Shown: one piece after another, positions 36,019-47,941 of the stretch
How positions within the stretch are numbered: position 1 is the first letter of the stretch
Layout: the number at the start of each line of letters is the position of its first letter
From: an uncultured Photobacterium sp.
GTDB taxonomy: Bacteria; Pseudomonadota; Gammaproteobacteria; Enterobacterales; Vibrionaceae
NCBI RefSeq assembly: GCF_947502415.1
Contig: NZ_CANMZV010000002.1
Span: forward strand, 124,001-188,000
Length of the DNA stretch: 64,000 nucleotides
Direction of reading: 5' to 3'
Program-made: the position numbers and the translations under genes
The notes under the pieces: model-generated
Seen by the model: the letters and a program-made list of their open reading frames with translations, nothing else
Databases searched by the model: none
What the model was told of the DNA's origin: nothing

Positions 36019-36093
36019 AACATGTATTTTGAATGCATATTAGCTCTCGAGGTGGTCCTGGTCAAGCTTAAAGTTGCATTAAAAATACATCTT
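36019..36093 (-). promoter_or_regulatory. norV promoter with two NsrR-like boxes
   Basis: On the minus strand TTGACC (36065-36060), 17-bp spacer, TAATAT (36042-36037). Two palindromic AT-rich boxes frame it: 36071-36093 (half-sites AAGATGTATTT and AATGCAACTT) and 36019-36041 (ATGCATT and AAATACATGTT), the latter overlapping the -10. Both fit the NsrR pattern AAGATGYATTT with its inverted copy. NsrR would repress until NO damages its Fe-S cluster. Confidence 0.7.
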
Positions 36094-36168
36094 TACTGTA
36101 TATTGTTGATATTAGAAAGAATTAAATGTCTTCAAGAAGAGAGGGGATTGGATGGAAATATCGAATAT

Positions 36169-36196
36169 AAAAAAGGCCAGCAAAAAGCCGGCCTTT
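36169..36196 (-). terminator. Terminator after purB
   Basis: AAAGGCCAGC (36172-36181), loop AAAAA, GCCGGCCTTT (36187-36196). On the minus strand it is followed by TTTTTTATATT. It ends the mnmA-hflD-purB transcript. Confidence 0.85.
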
Positions 36197-36215
36197 GAAA
36201 ATTGATTGAAAGCGA

Positions 36216-37601
<1,386 letters not shown>

Positions 37602-37631
37602 TTAATAAGGGATTAAATCAATTTGTTACGA

Positions 37632-37682
37632 AACGGGTATTTCATACGAGTTCGATAAGGAACTCGTAATGGGTTACCCGTT
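37632..37682. repeat. Nested inverted repeat between hflD and purB
   Basis: Outer arms AACGGGTA (37632-37639) and TACCCGTT (37675-37682); inner arms TACGAGTTC (37645-37653) and GAACTCGTA (37660-37668) with loop GATAAG. It lies 46 bp before the purB start in the mRNA leader. It may be an mRNA-processing or translation-control structure. Confidence 0.55.
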
Positions 37683-37732
37683 ATCTATAAGGGTGCGCTT
37701 ATTTATGAATCAAAGCGTACCTTTGGGTATTT

Positions 37733-38350
37733 TTAGCTGCGGGCGAGCAAGATTTTAGCTTGCTCGACCATTTGCTTGCGGCCAAAGATAAGATGGCGGC
37801 GTTTACCGCCGACCTGGCGCCAAAGTACTGCAGCTCGAACCGCAGCAAGCAAAAGGGCACGCACTTTATGCTGAACATTTTGCTGCTGTAGGTGAGCCGG
37901 AGTGCCCGTTACCTGGATTCGAGGCCCTAGCGGGCTGATGATATCGAGGTAAATGTTGGCGAGGTTGCTTACCATTTGATCTTCTAGCAACTCGAAATGT
38001 TCAATTTGACGCTTGGCTGTGTCAATGCGATCACCAAGCTGTGCCATGCTATCGCGGCGGCTTGATAGTTTGCGCTCCAGAGCCATTACACTGACAAGGT
38101 AACGCGTGATCTCGTTGCCTGATGGCGTATTGTCAATTTCATCCGACAGGGTTTCCAGGCCAATATGCAACTTGCTTTCGTTACCATAGATTTCAATGGT
38201 ATTTGCTGGGTCAGTAACGACAATACTATTAAGGCAGGCTTCCAGTGCGTCGTGGTCGCAATGGCCGTCACGAGCTATTTTCTGCACGAGTTTTACAGCC
38301 TGGCAAATACCAGCAAATGCGATAGTACGGTCGTATAAAGTGTGTGCCAC
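37733..38350 (-). CDS. hflD: High frequency lysogenization protein HflD homolog
   Basis: A membrane-associated protein that in E. coli binds phage lambda CII and lies between mnmA and purB; its normal role is unclear. The 205-residue product keeps the family core [18 protein letters not shown] and [14 protein letters not shown]. The frame can start at a TTG (38359), but the GTG at 38350 ([17 protein letters not shown]) with GGAG nine bases upstream matches the family N-terminus. It begins 14 bp after mnmA. Confidence 0.9.
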   Translation of the reverse strand: MAHTLYDRTIAFAGICQAVKLVQKIARDGHCDHDALEACLNSIVVTDPANTIEIYGNESKLHIGLETLSDEIDNTPSGNEITRYLVSVMALERKLSSRRDSMAQLGDRIDTAKRQIEHFELLEDQMVSNLANIYLDIISPLGPRIQVTGTPAHLQQQNVQHKVRALLLAAVRAAVLWRQVGGKRRHLIFGRKQMVEQAKILLARS

Positions 38351-38364
38351 GTGCGACAACTCCT

Positions 38365-39495
<1,131 letters not shown>

Positions 39496-39699
39496 TTAAT
39501 AGTGTTAAGAGCGTAATTCTAACAGAAAGCTTTTTCCTGAAACAGAGCGAGAGCAGTATCACACTTTAATAATTTTATCGTCTTTTCCGTTCACTCCTGT
39601 GATCTGGTAAAAAGTGACCGAAATGCACGACTTAAACGACAAGTAAACAGCAAAAAATAATGCTTGCACTCAAAGTAAATTGGAACCTGTTTTAAGCTC

Positions 39700-39715
39700 G
39701 CGCAAACGTTTGCTT
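39700..39715. promoter_or_regulatory. PurR-like operator upstream of mnmA-hflD-purB
   Basis: GCGCAAACGTTTGCTT contains the perfect 12-bp palindrome GCAAACGTTTGC (39702-39713), the core of the PurR box ACGCAAACGTTTGCGT. The E. coli hflD-purB operon is also under PurR, so control of this operon by purine level is likely. Confidence 0.7.
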
Positions 39716-39780
39716 TGTCGCGCAATAATAGATGATGCTGAAATGAAAGTGTAGCTTTTTCCTATTTGAGATAATGAAAT

Positions 39781-39805
39781 CTTGCCGACAGGAAATGTCG
39801 GCAAG
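39781..39805 (-). terminator. Hairpin after rluE
   Basis: CTTGCCGACA (39781-39790), loop GGAAA, TGTCGGCAAG (39796-39805), directly after the rluE stop. On the minus strand a weak T-containing tail follows (ATTTCATT). Confidence 0.65.
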
Positions 39806-39808
39806 TAC

Positions 39809-40456
39809 TTATTTTTCGTTTGTGGGTAATTTGACTTCACGCCATTCGCCTGGAGCAAGTTCATCGACTGTCCAGTTGGCCATTTTGTAGCGGATTAGGC
39901 GCAGGGTAGGAAAGCCGATATGTGCTGTCATACGACGAACCTGGCGGTTACGTCCCTCTTTCAAGGTGATGGCTAGCCAGGTCGTTGGAATGTTCTTGCG
40001 TTCCCGGATAGGAGGGACGCGATCCCATACAGTAGGCTGTTCCATTCGTTCGACTCCGGCTGGCAGGGTAGGGCCGTCTTTTAGTGTGACGCCTTTACGC
40101 AGTTGCTCTAGTTGTTCTTCGCTAGGGGTGCCTTCAACCTGTACCCAGTATACTTTGGGCTGTTTGGATTTAGGTTGGGTTAGTTGTGCCTGTAAAACGC
40201 CGTCATTGGTCAGTACTAGCAATCCTTCGCTGTCTTTATCTAATCTTCCTGCCGGGTAAACATCTTTGACCGGGACGAAGTCGGACAGTGTTTTATCTCC
40301 TGGCTCCCCTGTAAATTGGGTGAGAACGTTATAGGGTTTGTTAAATAAAATGATCTTCTGCGGTCCGCGAGGACGTTTGGGTTTATTTATTTTTCTTGAT
40401 GCTCTACGCTCATTAGTTGAACGTCTAGGTTGACGGGATGAGGTGTTTGGCTTCAT
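39809..40456 (-). CDS. rluE: 23S rRNA pseudouridine synthase RluE
   Basis: Converts U2457 of 23S rRNA to pseudouridine. The 215-residue protein has a basic N-terminal tail ([25 protein letters not shown]), the catalytic Asp in [12 protein letters not shown], and [20 protein letters not shown]. It lacks an S4 domain, which fits RluE rather than RluB or RluF. Divergent from icd, as in E. coli. Confidence 0.92.
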   Translation of the reverse strand: MKPNTSSRQPRRSTNERRASRKINKPKRPRGPQKIILFNKPYNVLTQFTGEPGDKTLSDFVPVKDVYPAGRLDKDSEGLLVLTNDGVLQAQLTQPKSKQPKVYWVQVEGTPSEEQLEQLRKGVTLKDGPTLPAGVERMEQPTVWDRVPPIRERKNIPTTWLAITLKEGRNRQVRRMTAHIGFPTLRLIRYKMANWTVDELAPGEWREVKLPTNEK

Positions 40457-40597
40457 AAGTAGCGTGTTATATAGGGAGAAAAAAATTGACCGACCTATTA
40501 TACGCGAAAAACATCCTGAGTGGCGTATCTATAAAATTTCAAGTATGATTTGCGCGCATCTTACAAAAAGATAACAAATGGACGCTAGGAGATTTAA

Positions 40598-41851
40598 ATG
40601 GATAGTAAAGTAGTTGTACCAGTTGAAGGTCAGAAAATTACTCTGGACGCACAAGGTAAACTGGTTGTTCCTAACAACCCGATAATTCCATACATCGAAG
40701 GTGATGGTATCGGTGTCGATGTAAGCCCTGCAATGATCAAAGTCGTCGATGCGGCAGTTGAAAACGCCTACGGCGGCGACCGCAAAATTGAGTGGATGGA
40801 AATCTACACAGGTGAAAAGTCTACCCAGGTTTATGGCGAAGACGCATGGTTACCGCAAGAAACCCTAGATTTCATTCGTGAGTACAAAGTTGCAATTAAA
40901 GGTCCTCTGACGACACCTGTTGGCGGTGGTATTCGTTCACTGAACGTTGCTTTGCGTCAGGAGTTGGATCTATACATCTGTGCCCGTCCTGTTCGTTATT
41001 TTGATGGCGTACCTAGTCCCCTTAAGCAGCCTGAATTGACTAATATGGTTATCTACCGTGAGAATTCGGAAGATATTTATGCTGGTGTTGAGTATCAGGC
41101 TGGTACTGAAGAAGCTGATAAAGTAATTAAGTTCCTGCAGGATGAAATGGGCGCTACTAAGATCCGCTTCCCGCAGCAATGTGGTATCGGCATTAAGCCT
41201 GTTTCTGAGGAAGGCACAAAGCGCCTGATTCGTGCTGCGCTTCAGTACACTATTGATAATGATCGTGACTCGCTGACACTTGTTCATAAAGGCAACATCA
41301 TGAAGTTCACCGAAGGTGCCTTCAAGGACTGGGGCTATGAAGTTGCGGCTGAGTTTGGTGCTGATTTACTGGACGGTGGTCCTTGGATGACGATGAAAAA
41401 CCCGAATACCGGTAAAGAAATCATCATCAAAGACTGCATTGCAGATGCATTCTTGCAGCAAATCTTGCTGCGTCCTGCCGAGTACGATGTTATTGCGACC
41501 ATGAACTTAAATGGTGACTACATTTCGGATGCCTTAGCTGCACAGGTTGGCGGTATCGGTATCGCACCAGGTGCTAACATTGGTGATGGTGTTGCCTTGT
41601 TTGAGGCTACGCACGGTACAGCGCCTAAGTATGCTGGCCAGGATAAAGTTAACCCGGGTTCATTGATTCTTTCGGCAGAAATGATGCTTCGCCATATGGG
41701 CTGGATAGAAGCGGCTGATCTGATTATCAGTTCGATGGAAGCTGCAATCAGCAATAAAACGGTTACTTATGATTTCGAGCGTCTGATGGATGGCGCGACA
41801 TTACGTAAGTGTTCTGAGTTTGCTGGCGATATGATCGAGCAAATGAAATAA
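40598..41851 (+). CDS. icd: NADP-dependent isocitrate dehydrogenase
   Basis: TCA cycle enzyme converting isocitrate to 2-oxoglutarate with NADPH production. The 417-residue protein carries [12 protein letters not shown] (substrate-binding and AceK-phosphorylated Ser), the metal-binding [10 protein letters not shown], and [20 protein letters not shown] near the cofactor. AGGAG lies before the ATG. Single-gene unit with a strong terminator. Confidence 0.97.
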   Translation: MDSKVVVPVEGQKITLDAQGKLVVPNNPIIPYIEGDGIGVDVSPAMIKVVDAAVENAYGGDRKIEWMEIYTGEKSTQVYGEDAWLPQETLDFIREYKVAIKGPLTTPVGGGIRSLNVALRQELDLYICARPVRYFDGVPSPLKQPELTNMVIYRENSEDIYAGVEYQAGTEEADKVIKFLQDEMGATKIRFPQQCGIGIKPVSEEGTKRLIRAALQYTIDNDRDSLTLVHKGNIMKFTEGAFKDWGYEVAAEFGADLLDGGPWMTMKNPNTGKEIIIKDCIADAFLQQILLRPAEYDVIATMNLNGDYISDALAAQVGGIGIAPGANIGDGVALFEATHGTAPKYAGQDKVNPGSLILSAEMMLRHMGWIEAADLIISSMEAAISNKTVTYDFERLMDGATLRKCSEFAGDMIEQMK

Positions 41852-41870
41852 CCCAATTGTTTTGATAGAA

Positions 41871-41903
41871 AAAATGCTCAGCTTTAGCTGGGCATTTTTT
41901 TTG
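41871..41903 (+). terminator. Terminator of icd
   Basis: AAAATGCTCAGC (41871-41882), loop TTTA, GCTGGGCATTTT (41887-41898), then further T. Confidence 0.9.
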
Positions 41904-42190
41904 TCAAAAGATGATGGTTGGCAAATTTCAGTGCAACGTCCTGAAATTAAGGTGACATCCCTCATTTCTGCCATTGTAGGGATGAGGTAGATGTTCGCAC
42001 GGCCGATTTTAGCTTATGATAAAAGGTGAATGTGTTGATAGCTTAGCAACTGCTAATAGATGTGTTAATAACTCGTTACTGCGGCTATTCATTAAATATT
42101 CACTATTGAAACCTGTGTTGCTTTTAGGATGAATGTTAAATTGGCGGAGTATTGCGACGCTGAAGTCGCGATAGTTTGCATCAGGATAAT

Positions 42191-42212
42191 AAAAGGTGAG
42201 CCATTGCTCACC
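42191..42212 (-). terminator. Terminator of cspD
   Basis: GGTGAGC (42195-42201) and GCTCACC (42206-42212); on the minus strand TTTTATTATCC follows. Confidence 0.75.
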
Positions 42213-42241
42213 TTCGGAAATGACGTACAAAGTTAAAGTTG

Positions 42242-42463
42242 TTACTTTGCAATATCAGCTTCAACCGGGACGATCTCTTTGGCATGAAAACCTTTCGGAC
42301 CAGTTTCAACTGTATAGTTGACCTGCTGGCCAGCCTTGAGAGTTCGGTAGCCATCCATTTGGATAGTTGAATAGTGTGCAAAAATATCATCATCGCCACT
42401 TTCTGGGCAGATAAAACCGAAACCTTTTGCGTTGTTAAACCATTTAACTGTACCTGTTGCCAT
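42242..42463 (-). CDS. cspD: Cold-shock-domain protein CspD
   Basis: A 73-residue OB-fold nucleic-acid-binding protein. It has RNP1 KGFGFI and an RNP2-like DIFAHY. CspD in E. coli is made in stationary phase and slow growth and inhibits DNA replication. Its place divergent from clpS-clpA is the conserved gammaproteobacterial order, which supports CspD over other Csp proteins. Confidence 0.9.
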   Translation of the reverse strand: MATGTVKWFNNAKGFGFICPESGDDDIFAHYSTIQMDGYRTLKAGQQVNYTVETGPKGFHAKEIVPVEADIAK

Positions 42464-42690
42464 GCTTTACATCCCTCTTTGCATTCAAGTTCCATTTCGC
42501 ATTAGTTGCTGTCCCTTTTTTATCATGACTTGCATACTAATGCTAATTTGATGCAGTTAATACCCAATACAGGTTACACTTTAGTAAAATGAGCTAGACA
42601 GTCAAGTGCATATTATAACATTTTCATAAAATGCCCGTTTATATGCTAGATGATGTAGCAAGCACTTGAACAAATGACTAAGATGAGATT

Positions 42691-43011
42691 ATGAGCAAGT
42701 TATATGAATGGATTATCCCTGAGTCTGATGTGCTAGACGAGGAGGAGACTCAGGTTAAGCCGCCATCGATGTATAAAGTAATTTTAAACAATGATGATTA
42801 CACTCCGATGGATTTTGTGATAGAAGTGTTACAGAAGTTCTTCTCCATGGATCTGGAGAAAGCAACACAGTTGATGCTTACTGTGCATTATGAAGGGAAA
42901 GCTGTATGTGGAACCTTTACCGCTGAGGTCGCCGAAACGAAGGTGGCGCAAGTGATGATGTATGCTAGGGAGCATGAACATCCGCTACTGTGTACGATGG
43001 AAAAAGCATGA
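42691..43011 (+). CDS. clpS: ATP-dependent Clp protease adaptor ClpS
   Basis: Binds N-degron substrates and delivers them to ClpAP. The 106-residue protein has the [11 protein letters not shown] pocket motif and [18 protein letters not shown]. An acidic N-terminal tail ([10 protein letters not shown]) precedes the core, as in other ClpS proteins. clpA follows at 47 bp. Confidence 0.97.
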   Translation: MSKLYEWIIPESDVLDEEETQVKPPSMYKVILNNDDYTPMDFVIEVLQKFFSMDLEKATQLMLTVHYEGKAVCGTFTAEVAETKVAQVMMYAREHEHPLLCTMEKA

Positions 43012-43058
43012 TCTTTTTCCGGCACGCCATTTTGAGTGGTATTTAGGGGAGGTGCCTT

Positions 43059-45326
43059 ATGCTAAATAAAGAACTTGAAGCTAGCTTGAACGGTGCTTTT
43101 GCACGAGCAAGAGAGAAGCGCCATGAGTTTATGACTGTTGAGCATCTGCTCTTGGCATTGTTAGAAAACGCAGCTGCGCAAGAAGCGTTGTTAGCTTGCC
43201 GCGCGGATCTGGATACGCTGCGTAAAGAGCTTGATTCGTTTATCGAGCAGACGACACCGCTAATCCCAGCGGATGATGAAAGCCGAGAAACCCAACCAAC
43301 ATTGAGTTTCCAGCGTGTATTGCAGCGTGCTGTTTTCCATGTTCAGTCTTCAGGTCGCAATGAAGTTACCGGTGCGAATGTACTGGTCGCGATTTTCAGT
43401 GAACAAGAATCTCACGCCGCTTATCTGCTTAAGAAGAGCGATATTAGTCGCCTTGATGTCGTTAATTTCATTTCTCACGGTACCGTTAAAGACAGCGATA
43501 ACGACGATCTTAGTGGCCCTGATGTCGGTGGTGATGAGGCTCGTGCTGAGCAGGGCTCTGAAGATAAGCTAGAAAACTTTGCGACTAACCTCAACCAGCT
43601 GGCTCGTGCCGGTGGCATCGACCCATTGATTGGTCGTGATTTTGAACTTGAGCGAACGGTACAGGTGTTGTGTCGCCGTAGAAAGAATAATCCGTTGCTG
43701 GTGGGTGAAGCCGGTGTCGGTAAGACAGCCATAGCTGAAGGCTTGGCATGGCGCATTGTCGAAGGACAGGTTCCGGATATCATCAAAGAGTGTGTGATTT
43801 ATTCACTGGATATCGGTTCATTATTGGCTGGTACCAAATACCGTGGTGATTTCGAGAAGCGTTTCAAAGGTATCTTGAAGCAGCTTGAGAAAGAAGAGCA
43901 TGCAATTTTGTTTATCGATGAAATCCACACAATCATCGGTGCTGGTGCTGCTTCCGGTGGCCAGGTGGATGCAGCTAACCTTATTAAGCCACTCTTAAGC
44001 AGCGGTAAGATCCGCTGTATGGGTTCTACGACCTATCAGGAATATAGCAATATTTTTGAGAAGGAACGTGCATTGTCACGCCGTTTCCAGAAGATTGATA
44101 TTGTTGAACCATCATTGGATGATACAACCAAGATCTTGATGGGGCTGAAGCCGAAGTACGAAGCTCACCATGAAGTTCGTTTTACCAATAAGGCGATTCG
44201 TGCGGCGGTTGAGCTTTCAGCGAAGTATATTAATGAACGTCACCTGCCAGACAAGGCGATTGATGTTATTGATGAAGCGGGCGCACGTTGCCGGTTGGCA
44301 CCAGCGAGTAAACGTAAGAAAACAGTTAATGTCAGCGACATCGAAGCGATGATTGCCAAGATGGCACGTATTCCGGAGAAGTCTGTATCATCAAGTGATC
44401 GTGATGTGTTGCAGAAGCTGGATAACAAACTGAAAATGCTGGTATTTGGTCAGGATCCTGCTATTGATGTGCTGACAGAAGCGATTAAGCTGAGTCGCGC
44501 TGGCCTTGGTGCTGAAAATAAGCCCGTTGGTTCGTTCCTGTTTGCTGGTCCGACAGGGGTAGGTAAAACCGAGGTTACTGTGCAATTGGCACGCACTCTG
44601 GGTATCGAGCTGTTGCGCTTTGATATGTCTGAGTACATGGAGCGTCATACGGTGAGCCGTCTGATCGGTGCGCCTCCGGGTTATGTTGGCTATGATCAGG
44701 GTGGTTTGTTGACTGATGCGGTTATCAAAAGCCCACATTCAGTGGTATTGCTGGATGAAATCGAGAAAGCGCACCCGGATGTATTCAATCTGTTGCTTCA
44801 GGTAATGGACAACGGTACGTTGACCGACAATAACGGTCGCAAGGCTGATTTCCGTAATGTGATTCTGGTAATGACGACCAATGCCGGGGTAACAGAGACT
44901 GTACGTAAGTCGATAGGTTTGATCCAACAAGATCACAGCCTTGATGCGATGTCAGAAATTAAACGAGTATTTACTCCAGAATTCCGTAACCGCCTTGATG
45001 GCATCATTTGGTTTAACCACCTTGAAAAAGATGTTATTACACAAGTGGTTGATAAGTTCATTGTTGAATTGCAAGCTCAACTTGATGCTCGTGGCGTATC
45101 AATGGAAGTCTCTTCTGAAGCGCGTGAGTGGCTGGCTAATAAGGGCTATGACAAAGCAATGGGGGCTCGCCCAATGGCACGTGTTATTCAGGATAACTTG
45201 AAGAAACCAATGGCAAATGAATTGCTGTTTGGTTGCCTGGTAAACGGTGGCTCTGTGCGGGTAGATATTGTGGATGATAAGCTGGATTTCCAGTTTAGCA
45301 GTGAAATGGAACCTGCCCATTCATAG
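43059..45326 (+). CDS. clpA: ATP-dependent Clp protease ATP-binding subunit ClpA
   Basis: The AAA+ unfoldase of ClpAP. The 755-residue protein has an N-domain (about 1-145), two AAA+ modules (Walker [10 protein letters not shown] and GPTGVGKTE), Walker B FIDEIHT and LLDEIEKAH, and the ClpP-binding IGL loop (KSIGLIQQ). GGGGAGG precedes the ATG. Co-transcribed with clpS. Strong terminator after the stop. Confidence 0.97.
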   Translation: MLNKELEASLNGAFARAREKRHEFMTVEHLLLALLENAAAQEALLACRADLDTLRKELDSFIEQTTPLIPADDESRETQPTLSFQRVLQRAVFHVQSSGRNEVTGANVLVAIFSEQESHAAYLLKKSDISRLDVVNFISHGTVKDSDNDDLSGPDVGGDEARAEQGSEDKLENFATNLNQLARAGGIDPLIGRDFELERTVQVLCRRRKNNPLLVGEAGVGKTAIAEGLAWRIVEGQVPDIIKECVIYSLDIGSLLAGTKYRGDFEKRFKGILKQLEKEEHAILFIDEIHTIIGAGAASGGQVDAANLIKPLLSSGKIRCMGSTTYQEYSNIFEKERALSRRFQKIDIVEPSLDDTTKILMGLKPKYEAHHEVRFTNKAIRAAVELSAKYINERHLPDKAIDVIDEAGARCRLAPASKRKKTVNVSDIEAMIAKMARIPEKSVSSSDRDVLQKLDNKLKMLVFGQDPAIDVLTEAIKLSRAGLGAENKPVGSFLFAGPTGVGKTEVTVQLARTLGIELLRFDMSEYMERHTVSRLIGAPPGYVGYDQGGLLTDAVIKSPHSVVLLDEIEKAHPDVFNLLLQVMDNGTLTDNNGRKADFRNVILVMTTNAGVTETVRKSIGLIQQDHSLDAMSEIKRVFTPEFRNRLDGIIWFNHLEKDVITQVVDKFIVELQAQLDARGVSMEVSSEAREWLANKGYDKAMGARPMARVIQDNLKKPMANELLFGCLVNGGSVRVDIVDDKLDFQFSSEMEPAHS

Positions 45327-45341
45327 TTAAATGAGCTGATA

Positions 45342-45372
45342 AAATAACCGCCGTACAGGCGGTTATTTTTTA
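45342..45372 (+). terminator. Terminator of clpSA
   Basis: AAATAACCGCC (45342-45352), loop GTACA, GGCGGTTATTT (45358-45368), then T. Confidence 0.9.
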
Positions 45373-45395
45373 TAATCATTCAGTCTTACATAAAT

Positions 45396-45421
45396 AAAAC
45401 CCGGCACTAAGGCCGGGTTTT
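45396..45421 (-). terminator. Terminator of infA
   Basis: AAAACCCGGC (45396-45405) and GCCGGGTTTT (45412-45421); on the minus strand the T-run follows as TTTTATTTATG. Faces the clpA terminator. Confidence 0.8.
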
Positions 45422-45449
45422 ATTTGTATTCTTTAATCTTGAATCAAGA

Positions 45450-45677
<228 letters not shown>

Positions 45678-45863
45678 TTAGGCTACCAGCCATGCTTCTG
45701 ATCGGGCCGGATAATGCCTCGAAACTGTTTGAGTGTAAAGTTTAGGACGCAATTTTACCCTTGCTATTATCCTTTGTCAGCTATTGTGGCGTATTAAAAT
45801 GTATTTTCTCCATTTTTTTCAGGGATTCTGTGCTGAATTACAACAACAAGAGAGATTACGTAT

Positions 45864-46562
45864 TTATTCCCAGTGTCCGTCGAGTAGTTTTTGATAGGGC
45901 TTAAAGCGAACCTTGTAGTTCATGGCTTTGCAATTGTCTATTTGGTATCCGGGATAGAGCCACTTGCGGCCTGTTTTCCTAGAATACCCTATTTGGTATA
46001 GCACACAAAGTGTCCCTAGAGATAAGTGGGAATCAGGATCGAAAAAACTATATACCGCGCTGAGTGCATCATGGAAGACATCCGTAACGGCAATTGCAAT
46101 TAATTTGTCTTTCTCATAGACATGTAAAAATAGTGTATCCATCCACTCAGCGGTACAGAAATCAAAAAACTGTTCCCGGTTGGCCGGATACATAGTGCCA
46201 TCGGTATGCCGGATACGAATATACTTTTCATAAAGTGTAAACCAGTTGCTGTCGAGTTCGCTCTTGAACTCCCAGCGAAGCTTTTTCATTTGATTGAGCT
46301 GGCGTTTCTGGCTTTTGGATGGCGCGAAGTGTTCACAGTCAATCCGTAGCGGGGTACAGGCATGGCATTGCTGGCACATTGGGCGGTAAACCGCGTTACC
46401 GCTGCGTCGGTATCCGGAAGCAATGAGTACACTGTAGCCAGGCGCAGTTAGCCAGTGATGATCCATAACCACGCCGAGTTGTTCTTGTTCGTCAGGTAAG
46501 TAGTTACATATCGAAACAGGTGTCAGACCTATCCGAAGTGAAAGTTTATTATAGCTGGTCAT
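45864..46562 (-). CDS. bpt: Aspartate/glutamate leucyltransferase (Ate/Bpt)
   Basis: Adds Leu to proteins with N-terminal Asp or Glu, making them ClpS substrates. The 232-residue protein has the N-terminal cysteine motif CxxCxxC-like (MCQQCHACTPLRI), GYRRSGNAVYRP and the GCN5-like C-terminal core (GTLCVLYQIGYSRK, LYPGYQIDNCKAMNYK). It overlaps aat by four bases, so the two transferases are one unit. Confidence 0.93.
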   Translation of the reverse strand: MTSYNKLSLRIGLTPVSICNYLPDEQEQLGVVMDHHWLTAPGYSVLIASGYRRSGNAVYRPMCQQCHACTPLRIDCEHFAPSKSQKRQLNQMKKLRWEFKSELDSNWFTLYEKYIRIRHTDGTMYPANREQFFDFCTAEWMDTLFLHVYEKDKLIAIAVTDVFHDALSAVYSFFDPDSHLSLGTLCVLYQIGYSRKTGRKWLYPGYQIDNCKAMNYKVRFKPYQKLLDGHWE

Positions 46563-47272
46563 GAGTTTGCCTGATGAAGCTCCCGAGGTTGGAAACAGCC
46601 TTCTTCTAGTATGGCATCTCTTTGCAATTGTAAAAATTGCATAAATGGTGTGCGATCTATTTCAACGGCTCCCAGTGAGGCCAAGTGGTCATTCATCATT
46701 TGGCAATCGATCAATGTACCGCCATGGGCGGTAAAATGCTGGCAGAAAAGCCAGAGGGCGATTTTTGACGCATTGTCTGCCAATGAGAACATTGATTCAC
46801 CACAAAAGACCGTGCCGATTTGAATGCCGTACAGGCCTCCGATCAGTTTGCTTTCTCGCCAGACTTCAACTGAGTGGCAATGCCCCAAGTTATGCATTAG
46901 TTGGTAGGCTTGCATCATATCGTCGGTGATCCAGGTTTCTTCCGGTCCTCGACTGTCGGCGCAAAGACGGATAACTTCATGACAGGCTTGATTCAGTGTG
47001 ACTTGATATCCTGATTTTCTGAAGTACTTACGTAAGCTTTTACTTGGTTTAAATTGATCGGGGAGAAACACGGCTCGAGGCGCCGGGCTCCACCAAAGGA
47101 TCGGCTCGCCTTCGGAATACCAGGGGAAAATACCCTGACGATACGCTGAAACGAGTCGCTCCGGCCGTAAGTCACCACCAAAGGCCAAAAGCCCGTTAGG
47201 ATCGTCAAGGGCCATTTCGGTCGTAGGAAATTGTATGTGAACCGGATCAAGCTCCGGTAGGTAAATCGCCAT
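46559..47272 (-). CDS. aat: Leucyl/phenylalanyl-tRNA-protein transferase
   Basis: Transfers Leu or Phe from tRNA to proteins with N-terminal Lys or Arg, the first step of the bacterial N-degron pathway. Signatures: GLLAFGGDLRPERLVSAYRQ, GIFPWYSEGEPILWWSPAPR, and LIDCQMMNDHLASLGA. The frame is open 12 codons upstream, but MAIYLPELDP fits the family start, giving 237 residues. No clear ribosome-binding site. Confidence 0.95.
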   Translation of the reverse strand: MAIYLPELDPVHIQFPTTEMALDDPNGLLAFGGDLRPERLVSAYRQGIFPWYSEGEPILWWSPAPRAVFLPDQFKPSKSLRKYFRKSGYQVTLNQACHEVIRLCADSRGPEETWITDDMMQAYQLMHNLGHCHSVEVWRESKLIGGLYGIQIGTVFCGESMFSLADNASKIALWLFCQHFTAHGGTLIDCQMMNDHLASLGAVEIDRTPFMQFLQLQRDAILEEGCFQPRELHQANS

Positions 47273-47415
47273 AAGTACTGTATATCTAGGTTCTGAAGAG
47301 AATACCAACCTTGTTTATATAGTGTTCTGATGAATTTCTTTGAAAATTCAGCGTCTATATATCAAGAGTGCTAAAGGATAAAATAAAGATAAATGACCAA
47401 TCTTGGGGAAATTAT

Positions 47416-47877
47416 ATGATGAGACGACTGTTAATGTTACTGCTATTGTTACCCGTGGTTGCAATAGCGGCGCCTTATAACCGTAATGAAGCGCGTACCG
47501 TTAATGAAGTGGTGTTCGGTGAAGTCGATTCTGTTCGTTATATCACTCATCAGGAAGTGATTAACTCTCAACGAAATGGATGGGAGACATTGCTCGGCGG
47601 TGTGATTGGTGGCCTGATTGGTAATCAATTCGGAGGAGGAACCGGACGTGAAGTGGCAACTGCTGTTGGGGCGGTGGCTGGTGCAAGCATTGCCCACAAT
47701 CGTCAGCCTACTCAGAAAGTTGTAAACTATCGCTTGGTCGAGTTGTTGATCAAAGTGGACGATGGCAGGTTAATTGACGTGATTCAGGATGTTGATCAGC
47801 AGATGCTTTTCCAACGTGGAGATGGCGTACGAATTTTGTATTTTAATGATGGCGTCAGGGTCGACAAAACGTTTTAA
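47416..47877 (+). CDS. Glycine-zipper envelope protein (SlyB/2TM-like)
   Basis: A 153-residue exported protein. Signal peptide about residues 1-19 (LLLLLPVVAIAA); no lipobox Cys, so not a lipoprotein. The middle carries a glycine zipper (GGVIGGLIGNQFGGGTGREVATAVGAVAGA), written here in parts: GGVIGGLIGNQFGGG then TAVGAVAGA, the 2TM pattern of SlyB/RcsF-associated envelope proteins. GGGGAA precedes the ATG at 47416, preferred over 47368. It may stabilise the envelope under stress; exact role unknown. Confidence 0.75.
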   Translation: MMRRLLMLLLLLPVVAIAAPYNRNEARTVNEVVFGEVDSVRYITHQEVINSQRNGWETLLGGVIGGLIGNQFGGGTGREVATAVGAVAGASIAHNRQPTQKVVNYRLVELLIKVDDGRLIDVIQDVDQQMLFQRGDGVRILYFNDGVRVDKTF

Positions 47878-47880
47878 TGA

Positions 47881-47912
47881 AAAAGCGGAAGGTTTTCACC
47901 TTCCGCTTTTTT
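47881..47912. terminator. Bidirectional terminator
   Basis: AAAAGCGGAAGG (47881-47892), loop TTTTCA, CCTTCCGCTTTT (47899-47910) with T on the right and A on the left. It serves the zipper protein gene (+) and cydC (-). Confidence 0.9.
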
Positions 47913-47941
47913 CTTCGTAAAAATAAGGGTTTATAACGAAT

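Larger units (their letters stand above)
41852..42241. other. Intergenic region between icd and cspD (convergent)
   Basis: About 390 bp with two facing terminators (41871-41903 and 42195-42212). A 73-codon minus-strand frame (42009-42230) runs through the cspD terminator and has no start signal. Nothing else recognised. Confidence 0.5.

Noticed and set aside
36013-36198. 61-codon plus-strand frame upstream of norV
   Set aside because: Runs through the norV promoter, both NsrR-like boxes and the purB terminator; shadow frame.
42009-42230. 73-codon minus-strand frame after cspD
   Set aside because: Its beginning runs through the cspD terminator hairpin and there is no start signal.
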